Below, piece by piece: positions 1-10,090 of a stretch of DNA of 64,000 nucleotides (position 1 is the stretch's first letter; the number at the start of each line of letters is the position of its first letter). The DNA is from JAFEDN01 sp963795715. Its GTDB lineage: Bacteria; Pseudomonadota; Gammaproteobacteria; Coxiellales; Coxiellaceae. The stretch covers positions 2,108,001 to 2,172,000 of the forward strand of contig CAWCIY010000002.1 in NCBI GenBank assembly GCA_963795715.1, given 5' to 3'. The notes beneath the pieces are model-generated. The model was not told where the DNA came from, did no database searches, and saw only the letters and a program-made list of their open reading frames with translations. The translations under genes and the position numbers were made by a program.

Positions 1-248
1 CAATTGATCAATCCAAAAATATGATAACCGAGGCTGCACAAAAAAATTATTAACATGGTAAAACATGAATAACTATATAGGAGAAATTATAAACATTTAG
101 ATAAACAAACAAACTCGCTTTATTCCCACTTAGCTAGGGTTAATATAACTACCCTTCAACCTTTGGACGCCAAGGCTACAGGGAAGGTGTCACATTAGGA
201 TATTTCTGATAAATATTATTTTTAATCTGATAGTTATATACGGCAACT

Positions 249-2047
249 GTAAATATTCGGTGAACCCGCCCGCCCTATTGCATGCTGAGTAAAATAAGGT
301 TAATTTTAAGGCTGAAAAAATGAGCAGCAGAGTCAGGGAGACATGGATACAGCGATTGCGCACATTGACCTTCAAAATCAATTAGTGGATTTATACCGAC
401 AAATCAGTGTGTCGTATAAGTCATTGAAATTGGCGTATGAACAGCAAGGACAGGCATTAAAAGAATCAAAATTATCCGTGATCGATTACAAACACCAAGC
501 CCATTACTGGGAAGCGCAGTTCAAACAAATTAAAACCCGGGAAGAAGAACTGAAAGCGGAACTAGAGGAATTACAAGCTAAATTACGCAAACGAGAACAG
601 CAACTGTTTGGCAAGCATTCAGAAAAACAATCGACATCATTGGATCAGAAGAAAGTGGATCAAGAGGCAAAGAAAAAGCGTGGTCAACAACCTGAGAATG
701 CTAGTCCAAATCGAAGGGACTATAGCGATTTGCCTGAAGTTGAAGAGGTTGTTGAACTCAATGATCAAGAAAATTATTGCCCCTGTTGCGGATTAAAGTA
801 TCAGGAACTGGCGGGGACAGAAGATTCAGAAGTGTTAGAGCTGATTAACGTTCAAGCCTATCGGCGAAGGATTTGTCGTAAGCGTTATAAACGTGCGTGT
901 CGCTGTAAAAATAATCCAGCTCCGCAAATCATCACGATGCCGCCGATGGAAAGACCATTTTCCAGAAGTAAATTGGGGATAACGATCTGGGCACATCTAT
1001 TAATACAGAAATATGGCTACCAAAACCCATTGAATCGAATATTATCGAATTTGGAATTGAGTGGCTTATCATTGTCTATGGGGACAGTGACTGGCGGATT
1101 GGAATATCTTTTACGGTTATTCATACCGGTATATGATGGGATTGCTTTACATAATTGTGCAGCGCAGCATTGGCACGCGGACGAGACGGGTTGGAAGGTA
1201 TTTGAAAAGATAGATGGGAAAGAAAGTACTCGATGGTTTTTATGGATATTCCAAAATAGTGAATCCGTTGTTTACAAAATAAGTCCCAGTCGCTCATCTC
1301 AAGTGGTTAAAGATTATTTTGGTGAGGATCACGGAGGGGGTATTTTAAATGTAGATCGCTATGGGGCCTATAAAGCCATTGCGAAAGCCGGTTTGTTTAT
1401 TCTGGCTTTTTGTTGGGCGCATGTGCGTCGTGACTTTTTAGACTATAGCAAAGCCTACCCTCATCAAGAAAGTTGGGGGCTTGAATGGGTAGAAAGAATT
1501 GGGCGACTTTATCATATTAATAATCAACGTATTGAACATAAACCGAGTTCTAAACAATTTCAATTAATGGATACAGAATTGAGAAAAGCCATCAAAGAGA
1601 TGGCTGATGAAATGATAGTAGAATTAAAGGATTCTCAGATACTACCTTCAGCAAAGAAATTACTGAAAAGCCTATCCAATCATTGGAAAGGGTTGACTGT
1701 ATTTGTAGATCATCCTGATATTCCCATGGATAATAATGTAGCTGAAAGGGGATTGAGAACGAGTGTGCTGGGTCGAAAAAATTATTATGGATCAGGATCA
1801 GTATGGTCTGCAGAATTAGCAGCGGTGATGTTTACAATACTGAGGACGATGAAGCTGTGGGAGATTAATCCGCATACCTGGTTATTGGCCTATCTTCAAG
1901 AATGTGCAATGCGTGGCGGCAATCCTCCAGACAACATTGATCCTTTTTTGCCTTGGAATATGAGTAAATCTTTACGGGAGTTAATGGCTCAGCCTCCTAA
2001 ACATGAACCATTCTGTACTTCTTAATACGGGTTCACCGAATATTTAC
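249..2047 (+). mobile_element. IS66-family element, complete, with 8-bp target duplication
   Basis: The ends are inverted repeats: GTAAATATTCGGTGAACCCG at 249 and its complement ending at 2047. The target CGGCAACT is duplicated at 241-248 and 2048-2055, the 8-bp duplication typical of IS66. Only tnpC is present, with no tnpA or tnpB, which matches the ISBst12-like subgroup. It lies inside repeat A1. Confidence 0.92.
343..2025 (+). CDS. tnpC: IS66-family transposase (TnpC)
   Basis: This 560-aa transposase is full length for IS66 TnpC. The N-terminus is coiled coil (about residues 20-90), with the leucine-zipper-like run RKREQQLFGKHSEK before the zinc-finger region with CPCCG and a CRCK cluster (about 145-190). 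The DDE core shows ADETGW (about 279), NVDRYGAY (about 336) and NNVAERGLR (about 467), giving the three acidic residues. The C-terminal WLLAYLQECA block is typical of the family. The frame is intact and the element has perfect ends and target duplication, so it is probably still functional. Two broken copies lie at 11.9-13.7 kb and 27.7-28.3 kb. Confidence 0.95.
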   Translation: MDTAIAHIDLQNQLVDLYRQISVSYKSLKLAYEQQGQALKESKLSVIDYKHQAHYWEAQFKQIKTREEELKAELEELQAKLRKREQQLFGKHSEKQSTSLDQKKVDQEAKKKRGQQPENASPNRRDYSDLPEVEEVVELNDQENYCPCCGLKYQELAGTEDSEVLELINVQAYRRRICRKRYKRACRCKNNPAPQIITMPPMERPFSRSKLGITIWAHLLIQKYGYQNPLNRILSNLELSGLSLSMGTVTGGLEYLLRLFIPVYDGIALHNCAAQHWHADETGWKVFEKIDGKESTRWFLWIFQNSESVVYKISPSRSSQVVKDYFGEDHGGGILNVDRYGAYKAIAKAGLFILAFCWAHVRRDFLDYSKAYPHQESWGLEWVERIGRLYHINNQRIEHKPSSKQFQLMDTELRKAIKEMADEMIVELKDSQILPSAKKLLKSLSNHWKGLTVFVDHPDIPMDNNVAERGLRTSVLGRKNYYGSGSVWSAELAAVMFTILRTMKLWEINPHTWLLAYLQECAMRGGNPPDNIDPFLPWNMSKSLRELMAQPPKHEPFCTS

Positions 2048-2164
2048 CGGCAACTATACGTATTAAATTCATACAAAAATATTGTATTGCCTTGGCGTCA
2101 AATTTAATTTCAAATTAAATTTCATATTTAATTCTATTTCAATAAGAATACTGTGCACTGCAAT

Positions 2165-2395
2165 ATGCCAAGGAGAACAAGGACACATTATTTTGAAGCG
2201 ATGTACCACGTAATGCTTCGAGGTAATTATCGCCAAATAATATTTAATGACGATAATGATCGTTTATATTTTTATTCTTTATTCAAGCAAATAACAGAAA
2301 AATTTAATTGCAAAATTCATGACACCGCCATACCGAAAGTATCAGTAGAACAATGCACCGACATTTGCAACTTATTAGACCAAAAGAATCCATGA
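2165..2395 (+). pseudogene. RAYT fragment in repeat A1
   Basis: A 76-aa reading frame from the ATG begins MPRRTRTHYFEAMYHVMLRG and contains the RGNYRQIIF motif of REP-associated tyrosine transposases (Y1 family). Similarity stops at KFNCKIHD, just where the catalytic HUH (NHVH-type) motif should follow. The last 25 residues are unrelated. An upstream in-frame GTG could add four residues. No transposase activity is expected. Confidence 0.75.
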
Positions 2396-2588
2396 GATCG
2401 ATTTTAAATAATATTGAAAATGACTTAATTAAATTAAGTCATTGTTAATTTTTTTATATTAAGAGTCACTGTCACTCGGATTCAAAATGTAGGATGCGGG
2501 TTTTAACTCCCCCATGGTTGTCCATTTTCGATACGTACATCTTTTATCGTTAAATGATTGTATTTACTTTTTATTTTTAATAATTATC

Positions 2589-3704
2589 CTAATGTGACAC
2601 CTCGTTTTCTTGCTCCATGGGGTGATCAAGATTAAGAGGTGTCAAAAGTGAAAGGATTTTCCTAAAAATAGGTATTTTTTTAGTAGGTTGAAGCAGAAGG
2701 TCCCTGATACAATCAAGGCCATAACGAAAGAAACTATATTGAGGACGATGACTATCGCGATGCTTTTTAAAGCGAATAGGCCTTTGCTGAGCGCGCCACT
2801 CACCTGTCTTATGAGCCAGGCAAAAACCTAAAGCTAAAATGACCATGAGTTTTTCTATTCTCTCAGGTTTGGTAAGATGGGTATCCTCGAAACGAAATCC
2901 TCGTCCCTTGAGACTTTGGAAAAGATTTTCGATTTCCCATCTTCGAAGATATATGGCGATGGCATTTTGATGAGATTGATCAGTAGCGACAACCATCAGC
3001 TCACCTGATTCGGATCGAGACCCCCATAAATATACGTTGACTCCAAAAATCTCTATTTGCATCGGTGCAACACGGTGTTGAAGTGGGTTGACATCACGAA
3101 ATAATCTTTTCACTTTATACAAACGTTTTCCTTTCATTCGAATCACTGAATCCTCTTTAATTCGAATATAAAATGGGATTTTTTTGCTTTTTAGCCAACT
3201 AAAAAAATGACCATTAGCAAATTCTCGATCTGCTAATAATCCTGCAATTTTTATTTCTCCAAAACCCAATAAAAAGCGATTGATGAAATCAATTTGTTCT
3301 TGAGCATTAGTGGAACCGTCTTTATCCAAAACCTTCCAATAAAGTGGAATAGCCATTCCTTCGTAGCAGATTGAGAGCATAAAAACATTGATATTTTTTT
3401 TGCCCCAATACCAGTTGGTTCTGTCAATGGCAATATAGATAGATTGCCCGGGTGAAAAAAATAACTTAAATAACCAACGGGCTATGGCGAATAAATCTAT
3501 TTCAAAAAATCTCAGAAAACGATAGAGGCGTTTATAGCGAGAATCAATTTGTGCTTTTCCCCCTAAACCTATTGCCAACTCTTGTAAGTTAACATTTCGT
3601 ACTTTTATCAGAGAAAGAATTGCTTTACTTAAACAATCACGCCTCCATTTATTCCAATTTAATAATTGACCCAGTATAATCATCAACTCGCTGATTTGTT
3701 CCAT
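2589..3704 (-). CDS. IS4-family transposase
   Basis: This 371-aa DDE transposase has D94 in IAIDRTNWYWG, D159 in LLADREF, and the IS4 signature Y252-R255-E259-K266 in YLRRWEIENLFQSLK. An N-terminal helical DNA-binding region precedes the core. The frame is intact. The stop codon and last residues (EVSH) are encoded by the right terminal inverted repeat of repeat A1, so the repeat appears to have inserted into the 3' end, or the IS end abuts it. Clear terminal repeats of this IS were not found, so its outer limits are uncertain. The gene runs opposite to its neighbours. Confidence 0.88.
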   Translation of the reverse strand: MEQISELMIILGQLLNWNKWRRDCLSKAILSLIKVRNVNLQELAIGLGGKAQIDSRYKRLYRFLRFFEIDLFAIARWLFKLFFSPGQSIYIAIDRTNWYWGKKNINVFMLSICYEGMAIPLYWKVLDKDGSTNAQEQIDFINRFLLGFGEIKIAGLLADREFANGHFFSWLKSKKIPFYIRIKEDSVIRMKGKRLYKVKRLFRDVNPLQHRVAPMQIEIFGVNVYLWGSRSESGELMVVATDQSHQNAIAIYLRRWEIENLFQSLKGRGFRFEDTHLTKPERIEKLMVILALGFCLAHKTGEWRAQQRPIRFKKHRDSHRPQYSFFRYGLDCIRDLLLQPTKKIPIFRKILSLLTPLNLDHPMEQENEVSH

Positions 3705-3918
3705 TTATATGTCCTTTACTTAATTCAATCTAGGCATATTCTGTTTCAAATCAGCGGCTTATTCAACAATTCTTTTCTGCTTTATAACCCCTCCTTTTAA
3801 AAATTGTCCAGTACAGAGCGTACCCTGTGTAAACAGACCCTAATTAATATTTCCTTAATAGACTACACGTAGAATGTGAGATGGTATTTAACTAGTCATT
3901 AAAGGAGGCGGTGTCATC

Positions 3919-4437
3919 ATGAGAGATAATTTTAACAAAGACACAAGAGAGTTGGAAAATTTAGTACGAATTTATTGGACGCGCCATAGTAGGCGAGTCA
4001 ATCGCCTTCTTAGAATTCCTAATAATAACATGCGGTTTTTTAATGGTTTTAGGAATTTTCTAAGCACGCTTGGAAATGATCTTATTGATCGAACCCTAGA
4101 GACCGTAGCAGAATCGCTCGAGGTTAAACCAGATGATATCTCCCATGTAGACAAAACGAATAGAATAGATCCTATTCGGGAAATCCTAGAGGCCATAACA
4201 TGGGTCGAGGCTAAACCAGATAACCTCGTCCATCTAGTCAATGCGAGAAATACTGTTTTCAGTGCTTTATCAACAATTAAGCTTATCCCAAGTAAGGATG
4301 CGATGGATCAAACATTAGTTACAACGGCTAGCAGTATTCTTGAAAAAATCGATTCTTTAATCGCGCAATATCGACGTAAATTAGATACTGATTGTACGCC
4401 TACAACATTTATCATGTCAGGGAAGGTGTCACATTAG
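3919..4437 (+). CDS. Hypothetical protein, 172 aa, 3' end formed by repeat A2
   Basis: No family was recognised. A strong Shine-Dalgarno AAAGGAGG precedes the ATG at a normal distance, so it is probably translated. The protein is mostly helical and basic at the N-terminus (RHSRRVNRLLR), with a short internal duplication: VKPDDISHVD near residue 75 resembles AKPDNLVHLV near residue 99. The last residues GKVSH and the TAG stop come from the left inverted repeat of A2, so the native C-terminus was probably replaced when the repeat inserted. It is the only gene between the IS4-type transposase and repeat A2. Confidence 0.6.
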   Translation: MRDNFNKDTRELENLVRIYWTRHSRRVNRLLRIPNNNMRFFNGFRNFLSTLGNDLIDRTLETVAESLEVKPDDISHVDKTNRIDPIREILEAITWVEAKPDNLVHLVNARNTVFSALSTIKLIPSKDAMDQTLVTTASSILEKIDSLIAQYRRKLDTDCTPTTFIMSGKVSH

Positions 4438-5034
4438 GATATTTCTGATAAATATTATTTTTAATCTGATAGTTATATACGGAAACTATACGTATTAAAT
4501 TCATACAAAAATATTGTATTGCCTTGGCGTCAAATTTAATTTCAAATTAAATTTCATATTTAATTTTATTTCAATAAGAATACTGTGCACTGCAATATGC
4601 CAAGGAGAACAAGGACACATTATTTTGAAGCGATGTACCACGTAATGCTTCGAGGTAATTATCGCCAAATAATATTTAATGACGATAATGATCGTTTATA
4701 TTTTTATTCTTTATTCAAGCAAGTAACAGAAAAATTTAATTGCAAAATTCATGACACCGTCATACGGAAAGTATCAGCAGAACAATGCACCGACATTTGC
4801 AACTTATTAGACCAAAAGAATCCATGTGATCGATTTTAAATAATATTGAAAATGACTTAATTAAATTAAGTCGTTGTTAATTTTTTTATATTAAAAATCA
4901 CTATCACTCGGATTCAAAATGGAGGATGCGGGTTTTAACTCCTCCATGGTTGTCCATTTTCGATACGTACATCTTTTATCGTTAAATGATTGTATTTATT
5001 TTTTATTTTTAATAATTATCCTAATGTGACACCT
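4424..5034 (+). repeat. Repeat A2: intact 611-bp RAYT-derived element
   Basis: This uninterrupted type-A copy has 17-bp terminal inverted repeats, AGGTGTCACATTAGGAT at 4424 and its complement ending at 5034. Its length equals A1 after removal of IS66. Internally it holds the AT-rich leader, the RAYT fragment, the hairpin plus T-run, and a second inverted repeat ATGGAGGA/TCCTCCAT separated by 13 bases. The arms of that second hairpin match in A2 and the type-B copies but not in A1, A3, A4 or A5. Confidence 0.88.
4597..4839 (+). pseudogene. RAYT fragment in repeat A2
   Basis: Same truncated RAYT N-terminus as in A1 (YHVMLRGNYRQIIF), here 80 aa because the stop seen in A1 is read as CDRF before the next stop. 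The HUH catalytic segment is absent. Confidence 0.75.
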
Positions 5035-5131
5035 CGTTTCTGACTACTATATTAATCAAATTTAAGATTTTTTTAAGTATTTAAGCATATAATTATACAA
5101 TTCTTATAGCAGATACAGAGTTAAAAAATCT

Positions 5132-8100
5132 ATGAAACCAAATTTTAATTTAGACGGTAGAACACTGAAAGCCATAGCAGACTGTTACAATAGAACAGAT
5201 AAAAATAAAGCTAAAAATACACCTTTTGGAGACTTAAAAAACTACTTTAATAAAACCACCCCGAAAGGTGATGAGGAAGGTTTTAAACTATTAAAATCAT
5301 TTTTTTCACTCACTGAGGCTGAGCAGTTTGAAGCAATAGCATTACACATTGAAAAATATAGTACCCCACCGCATCAAAACGATTACGATTTAAAAGAAGC
5401 TAAGATGGCACTTTCAAATCATCTAAAATGTTGTAAAAATTGGGATAATATCATCCAGTATATCACCTCCCAAACCAACGCAGAGCTTTTGCTGCCTTTA
5501 ATTATGAAAGATAAGAGTCTGCACCCTAAAGAATTAAGGCAGATAAATACATTAATAGCTTTGATTGCTTCCCATTGTCGCTCAAGTAATCAAGATAATC
5601 CGCTTCACTCACTTTTAATACAATCAGTTGAGATGTATTTTTTAAAAAAAGGGGCTCTCCCAGAATTTAAAGAATTCCCACTGGAAAGCAAAATAGTAGA
5701 CGAAATAGTGAAAGCATCTACTCTATATGCCGAAAAGGTACCAGGTGATTTAAAATTACCATATATATTTAATTTAGCTGAACGTGTAAGCCGAATGACA
5801 CCTAAATGGGACCATGGAATGAAGTTAATGAAAAAGATTTTAATTCCTAATTTACGCTACTTAAAGGACGATTCTTTAATACATCATTTTCAAACTGTTG
5901 TAGAATCTAAAGAAGCATCAATGATTGAGGATTATATTAGCGTTCTTAACCAAAGAAAGTTTGGAAAAGATGATAAAAATCGTTTATTTACAATAATTAC
6001 CAAAGCCTCTAAAAATATTCAACAGATTATTTTAACTCATTACAAATTTGAAAATAAAGATATTAGTTATTTATATGAAACTGCTAAAAATTCCGAGGAT
6101 TTCGCAGAAATTCTTCTTGATAATAAAGATTTATGGCAACGGCTGGATGGTAAATCCACACTGCAATTAATTCTAAAGTATAAAAAAATCAGACACTCGT
6201 TGGCCCAAAAAGAATATAAATTATCCTCTGAAATTGTTCCGGACTTATTTAACTTTGTAGAGAAAGAAAACGATGAATTATTTACGCAGTTTTTGCTGGA
6301 AAAATATGCTTTTGACGTTAGCGGGATGCGTATTAAAAATTTATTTGAAAAATGTCGAGAAGAGATACAACAAAAAATAGTTAAAGTCTGGCAGAACCTC
6401 TCTTCTCAAGATAAAGATCTTTTAATTTACCAATTCTTCTATGCTGATAACTCTTTCTTAAAATTTTGCATTGAAAAACCATCTTTTATTACCTGGATTC
6501 TCCCTTATCCAACAGAGGGAACGTTTATTGAAGATCGATCCCACAGGCAATTACAGTTAGTGGCAGAAAATTACCAAGAAGAATTAGAAGACTCAAAAGC
6601 GCAAGATGCTACCTCAATTCGCAAAACCCATCTTAAAAATTTGCTCATAGCCATCCATGATTGCAAGGATTTATATTTATTTGATCCTTCAAATTTGGGG
6701 GACCACAAAGTAAATACGGATAAGTACAGATATCTATCACCTACAAAGAGGACAGCGGTTGAAGCATTAAATAGCTTTGAATTAGATTCTGGAAAATTGA
6801 CCCAAAACGGTATATCACAAGTTCTTATACACATACTTATTACCTATTTTAAAACTCCCACTCCAGATCGAACAAATTTAATGAAGCGAATTAATTCTAT
6901 ATTTGAAGACAAACGTTTTGAAAAATTGGCCAATTATCTACATCCACTTATTCAACAATTGAATGAATGTATTGAGCGTCAGGATCAATCTATAGATTTC
7001 TCTTCAATGGTAAACAATTTTGTTTCAAAGGGTGAGAAAGAGCTTGGGGAATTGGAAAATTTAGTAAATAATTTAAACGCGTATCTAATAAATTGTTTTC
7101 AATCCATATCCATAGTTCCGAATATTCCCACCGATGATTTACCCACACCTTCCGCGCCACCACCCTCTGCATCGTTTCTATCGCAGGATTTTGGTCATTT
7201 GGGGAATGAAGAAAAAATTTCCTCGCTTCCGGTCCCAACAAATAGGAGTGACAGTCAAGATAATGTTCCTGCTTATAGTGTCTTGTTAAATTTAGTTAGA
7301 GCTTATTATTACACTTCCTCTCATCTTCGGTCTGAATTGCCGAAATTAATTAATTCAATTATTGTTGATGATCGCTTTAATAATTTAAGACTTGTTTTTA
7401 TGGAAATTATCCGCTTTTGGGAGGATTGTGAGAAAAATATTCGAGATCAAATTGTGTCAGATACACAAATGGGCTTTGTGCCCGAGGCGGAAATAATCAA
7501 TCTTTATCTTTCTGCTCGTCAATTAGAGAACCGTTGTATGCCTTCCGCTCCGCATGCCGATGAAACTTCAAACTCCGCGGAATTGAAAGACATTACCTTT
7601 GTTGCTAGTAATGTAGAACGGCTTCCGCCTAAGACAATATTTAATCCTGAATATGTATTCAATATCTGTGCAGACGTGCTTACTGCTTATAATGATGGGA
7701 AAGCAATGGAAAAAATTAAAGAAGAATGTACCCATACACTTAAATCCGGAGTTTTGTTTGACGCAGCACTTTATATTTACTTAGCAGCGTCTTTATATCG
7801 TATCACTAATTTCTGCACTCGGCCGAAAGATCAGAATAGTATTTCAGAATCTAAAGAACCATCTGATAAAGCTACTGATTTAAGTTTAACTAACAGTTTA
7901 GATATGAATACTATATCCAGCTCCGACATCCTCTCTATTTCGTCAGTTAATATGCCGCCCCATAAGGATACCCAGATTAATCAGAATGACCTTTTGGAAT
8001 TGAAGAGAGAAGAATCTGAAAAACCTACTTTACAATTAGCTTTTAACAATAAAAATGTTTTCCTCGGCTGTGTCAGTACTGATGAAGACGAGGGAATTTT

Positions 8101-8314
8101 TATAGGAAAAAAGAATGTATTTGCAAGAATTGCTGATCCAACCAAGAAGCAAGAACTTTTCAATAAGCTTTCCAAAGATCATAGAAGTTATTTGGAAAAG
8201 CTTGTTCCAGCGCCTTCCTCACCGAATTCGTCAACGGTGAGATTATGGAAGCCACTTACTCCAGGAACAACACAAGCTTCTACAAATGATGGTCCGGCTT
8301 TTCCATACGCGTAG
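5132..8314 (+). CDS. Large helical effector-like protein, 1060 aa
   Basis: No family was recognised. The protein is charged and almost wholly helical for its first 650 residues, suggesting an alpha-solenoid. Two related helical blocks follow: about residues 555-625 (INSIFEDKRFEKLANYL) and about 705-775 (INSIIVDDRFNNLRLVF). They are joined by a proline-rich linker with the tetrapeptide PSAP, and a second PSAP occurs near residue 803. The C-terminus is low complexity. There is no signal peptide or membrane segment. It is flanked by repeats A2 and A3 as a single-gene cassette, and its stop codon lies 4 bp before a partial repeat end. It is plausibly a secreted effector, but no function can be assigned. 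Confidence 0.75.
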   Translation: MKPNFNLDGRTLKAIADCYNRTDKNKAKNTPFGDLKNYFNKTTPKGDEEGFKLLKSFFSLTEAEQFEAIALHIEKYSTPPHQNDYDLKEAKMALSNHLKCCKNWDNIIQYITSQTNAELLLPLIMKDKSLHPKELRQINTLIALIASHCRSSNQDNPLHSLLIQSVEMYFLKKGALPEFKEFPLESKIVDEIVKASTLYAEKVPGDLKLPYIFNLAERVSRMTPKWDHGMKLMKKILIPNLRYLKDDSLIHHFQTVVESKEASMIEDYISVLNQRKFGKDDKNRLFTIITKASKNIQQIILTHYKFENKDISYLYETAKNSEDFAEILLDNKDLWQRLDGKSTLQLILKYKKIRHSLAQKEYKLSSEIVPDLFNFVEKENDELFTQFLLEKYAFDVSGMRIKNLFEKCREEIQQKIVKVWQNLSSQDKDLLIYQFFYADNSFLKFCIEKPSFITWILPYPTEGTFIEDRSHRQLQLVAENYQEELEDSKAQDATSIRKTHLKNLLIAIHDCKDLYLFDPSNLGDHKVNTDKYRYLSPTKRTAVEALNSFELDSGKLTQNGISQVLIHILITYFKTPTPDRTNLMKRINSIFEDKRFEKLANYLHPLIQQLNECIERQDQSIDFSSMVNNFVSKGEKELGELENLVNNLNAYLINCFQSISIVPNIPTDDLPTPSAPPPSASFLSQDFGHLGNEEKISSLPVPTNRSDSQDNVPAYSVLLNLVRAYYYTSSHLRSELPKLINSIIVDDRFNNLRLVFMEIIRFWEDCEKNIRDQIVSDTQMGFVPEAEIINLYLSARQLENRCMPSAPHADETSNSAELKDITFVASNVERLPPKTIFNPEYVFNICADVLTAYNDGKAMEKIKEECTHTLKSGVLFDAALYIYLAASLYRITNFCTRPKDQNSISESKEPSDKATDLSLTNSLDMNTISSSDILSISSVNMPPHKDTQINQNDLLELKREESEKPTLQLAFNNKNVFLGCVSTDEDEGIFIGKKNVFARIADPTKKQELFNKLSKDHRSYLEKLVPAPSSPNSSTVRLWKPLTPGTTQASTNDGPAFPYA

Positions 8315-8331
8315 GGAAGGTGTCAGAGGGA

Positions 8332-8907
8332 AGGTGTCACATTAGGATATTTCTGATAAATATTATTTTTAATCTGATAGTTATATACGGCAACTATACG
8401 TATTAAATTCATACAAAAATACTGTATTGCCTTGGCGTCAAATTTAATTTCAAATTAAATTTCATATTTAATTTTATTTCAATAAGAATACTGTGCACTG
8501 CAATATGCCAAGGAGAACAAGGACACATTATTTTGAAGCGATGTACCATGTAATGCTTCGAGGTAATTATCGCCAAATAATATTTAATGACGATAATGAT
8601 CGTTTATATTTTTATTCTTTATTCATGACACCGTCATACGGAAAGTATCAGCAGAACAATGCACCGACATTTGCAACTTATTAGACCAAAAGAATCCATG
8701 AGATCGATTTTAAATAATATTGAAAATGACTTAATTAAATTAAGTCATTGTTAATTTTTTTATATTAAGAGTCACTATCACTCGGATTCAAAATGTAGGA
8801 TGCGGTTTTAACTCCCCCATGGTTGTCCATTTTCGATACGTACATCTTTTATCGTTAAATGATTGTATTTACTTTTTATTTTTAATAATTATCCTAATGT
8901 GACACCT
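8332..8907 (+). repeat. Repeat A3: type-A element with internal deletion
   Basis: Terminal inverted repeats are present at 8332 and ending at 8907. It is about 35 bp shorter than A2, mostly because of a deletion inside the RAYT fragment bounded by the direct repeat ATTCA, which suggests slippage. A partial second copy of the left end (GGGAAGGTGTCA) lies directly upstream at 8314-8325. Confidence 0.85.
8505..8684 (+). pseudogene. RAYT fragment in repeat A3 (deleted)
   Basis: RAYT N-terminus (YHVMLRGNYRQIIF) whose frame is shifted after YFYSLF by the A3 deletion. Confidence 0.7.
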
Positions 8908-8933
8908 CGTTTCCTCCGCTGATAACTCCTGCT

Positions 8934-10090
8934 TTATAACCATGCTATTGTCCCCTCGCTCTTTCGAGTCCAGGTAAGGTATCCACACCTCAAGGTCTTA
9001 TATTCCGAACCTTGCTCAGTTTTCTGAGGATTCTTCAGCGCTCTAGCATGGCGCACACCCTGGTTCTTTAACGTATTGAAGGTTTCGTTCTCGATTTTCC
9101 ATCGCGCGCGTCCGCCTTTCATGACGATCTCAATCGTGCCCGGATTTAACGGAATATCCGTTACCCAGCTAAAATGCCACTGATGACCGTCAGGACGGTG
9201 TTCCCAGTATTCCAGGAAATTAACCTCCAGATCAAACTGCGTCTCGTTGAGTGGTGCTCCGTTGAGCCATCGATAAACCCGACGCGTGCCCTCCTGGTCT
9301 ATTTTTTCCAGAGTTTCCACCGCTGAGTGAGATATCCAGTCAAATAGAAAAGTATGATCGGTGGGTTTTGCTCCTAAAATAAAGCGCATATTCAAGTCCT
9401 TCAGCAGCCGAATGTGGGGACCATTTGACGCTAACCCATCTTCGGTGATGATCATTTTTAAATGGGGATGTTCGCGCCGAATATCCGATAATAAACGTTT
9501 GGCTGCGTTTCGTTCGCAATCATTCTTCGTGTTCCCATCCGATTTCACAATCGGTTCCGGCGCCAACGGAATCACTTCACGGCGGTTGGGATGCAACAAA
9601 ACGGCGCCGAGCATAGTATGGTAATAGCTGACTTTGTCGCCGTGATGTTTTTCACAACAATTTTGGCAAAACACATGGTCTGACTGATACTGCCCTGTTC
9701 CATCCAGCGCAATCAAGTAATGACGATTCCAATATTCGTAATGTTTTAACACTTTGCCGCGCTGTACATCCGCTAAAATTTTCTTGAAAGCAGGCCGTAA
9801 TTTCTTCGGCTCCAGGTGATCGAGTTCTTCTCGCAAATAAGTGTCACTGGGGGCTTGCTTGACGTGATAGAGTCTTTGTAAATTTCTTTTGATTGGCGTG
9901 TCCCGGCGCTCTTCATCGTATTTTAATAATGACGGCCACTTGAGACCAAAATCGCCAGACCGCTCATGAGGCAATCCACGATTTTAATGTCTCGTTTTTC
10001 TTTTAGGCCGGGTTCGGGTACTTTTAAGAATGTTCGATAAATGTCTGAAATCAGTCCAGAAGTGGATAAGTATTTACGCAATCGGCTCAT
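8934..10090 (-). pseudogene. DDE transposase (IS4-like), frameshifted
   Basis: The gene should start at the ATG at 10090, which has AGGAGG upstream and encodes MSRLRKYLSTSGLISDIYRT. About 45 codons in, one T appears to be missing from the run GCGATTTTGG near 9955, and the rest (346 codons) is read in another frame. The downstream part has IALDGTGQY, ITEDGLASN and ARWKIENETFNTLKNQG, the acidic residues and C-terminal helix of IS4-superfamily DDE transposases. The last 40 residues look unrelated to the family, so the 3' end is probably also damaged. The exact IS family is not certain. Confidence 0.75.

Larger units (their letters stand above)
185..2602 (+). repeat. Repeat A1: RAYT-derived element, split by IS66
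   Basis: The left end reads AGGTGTCACATTAGGAT and the right end (2586-2602) is its exact reverse complement, giving 17-bp terminal inverted repeats. Without the IS66 insertion and its target duplication the unit is 611 bp, the same as copy A2. It carries a truncated RAYT gene, then an AT-rich hairpin with arms around 2419-2443 followed by a T-run that looks like a terminator, then a conserved G-rich stretch. The outer flanks (GGGA on the left, CGTTT on the right) recur in other copies, so the mobile unit may be a few bases longer. Confidence 0.85.

Noticed and set aside
1..184. Left edge of the window
   Set aside because: AT-rich, no convincing coding frame, RNA or repeat could be supported before repeat A1.
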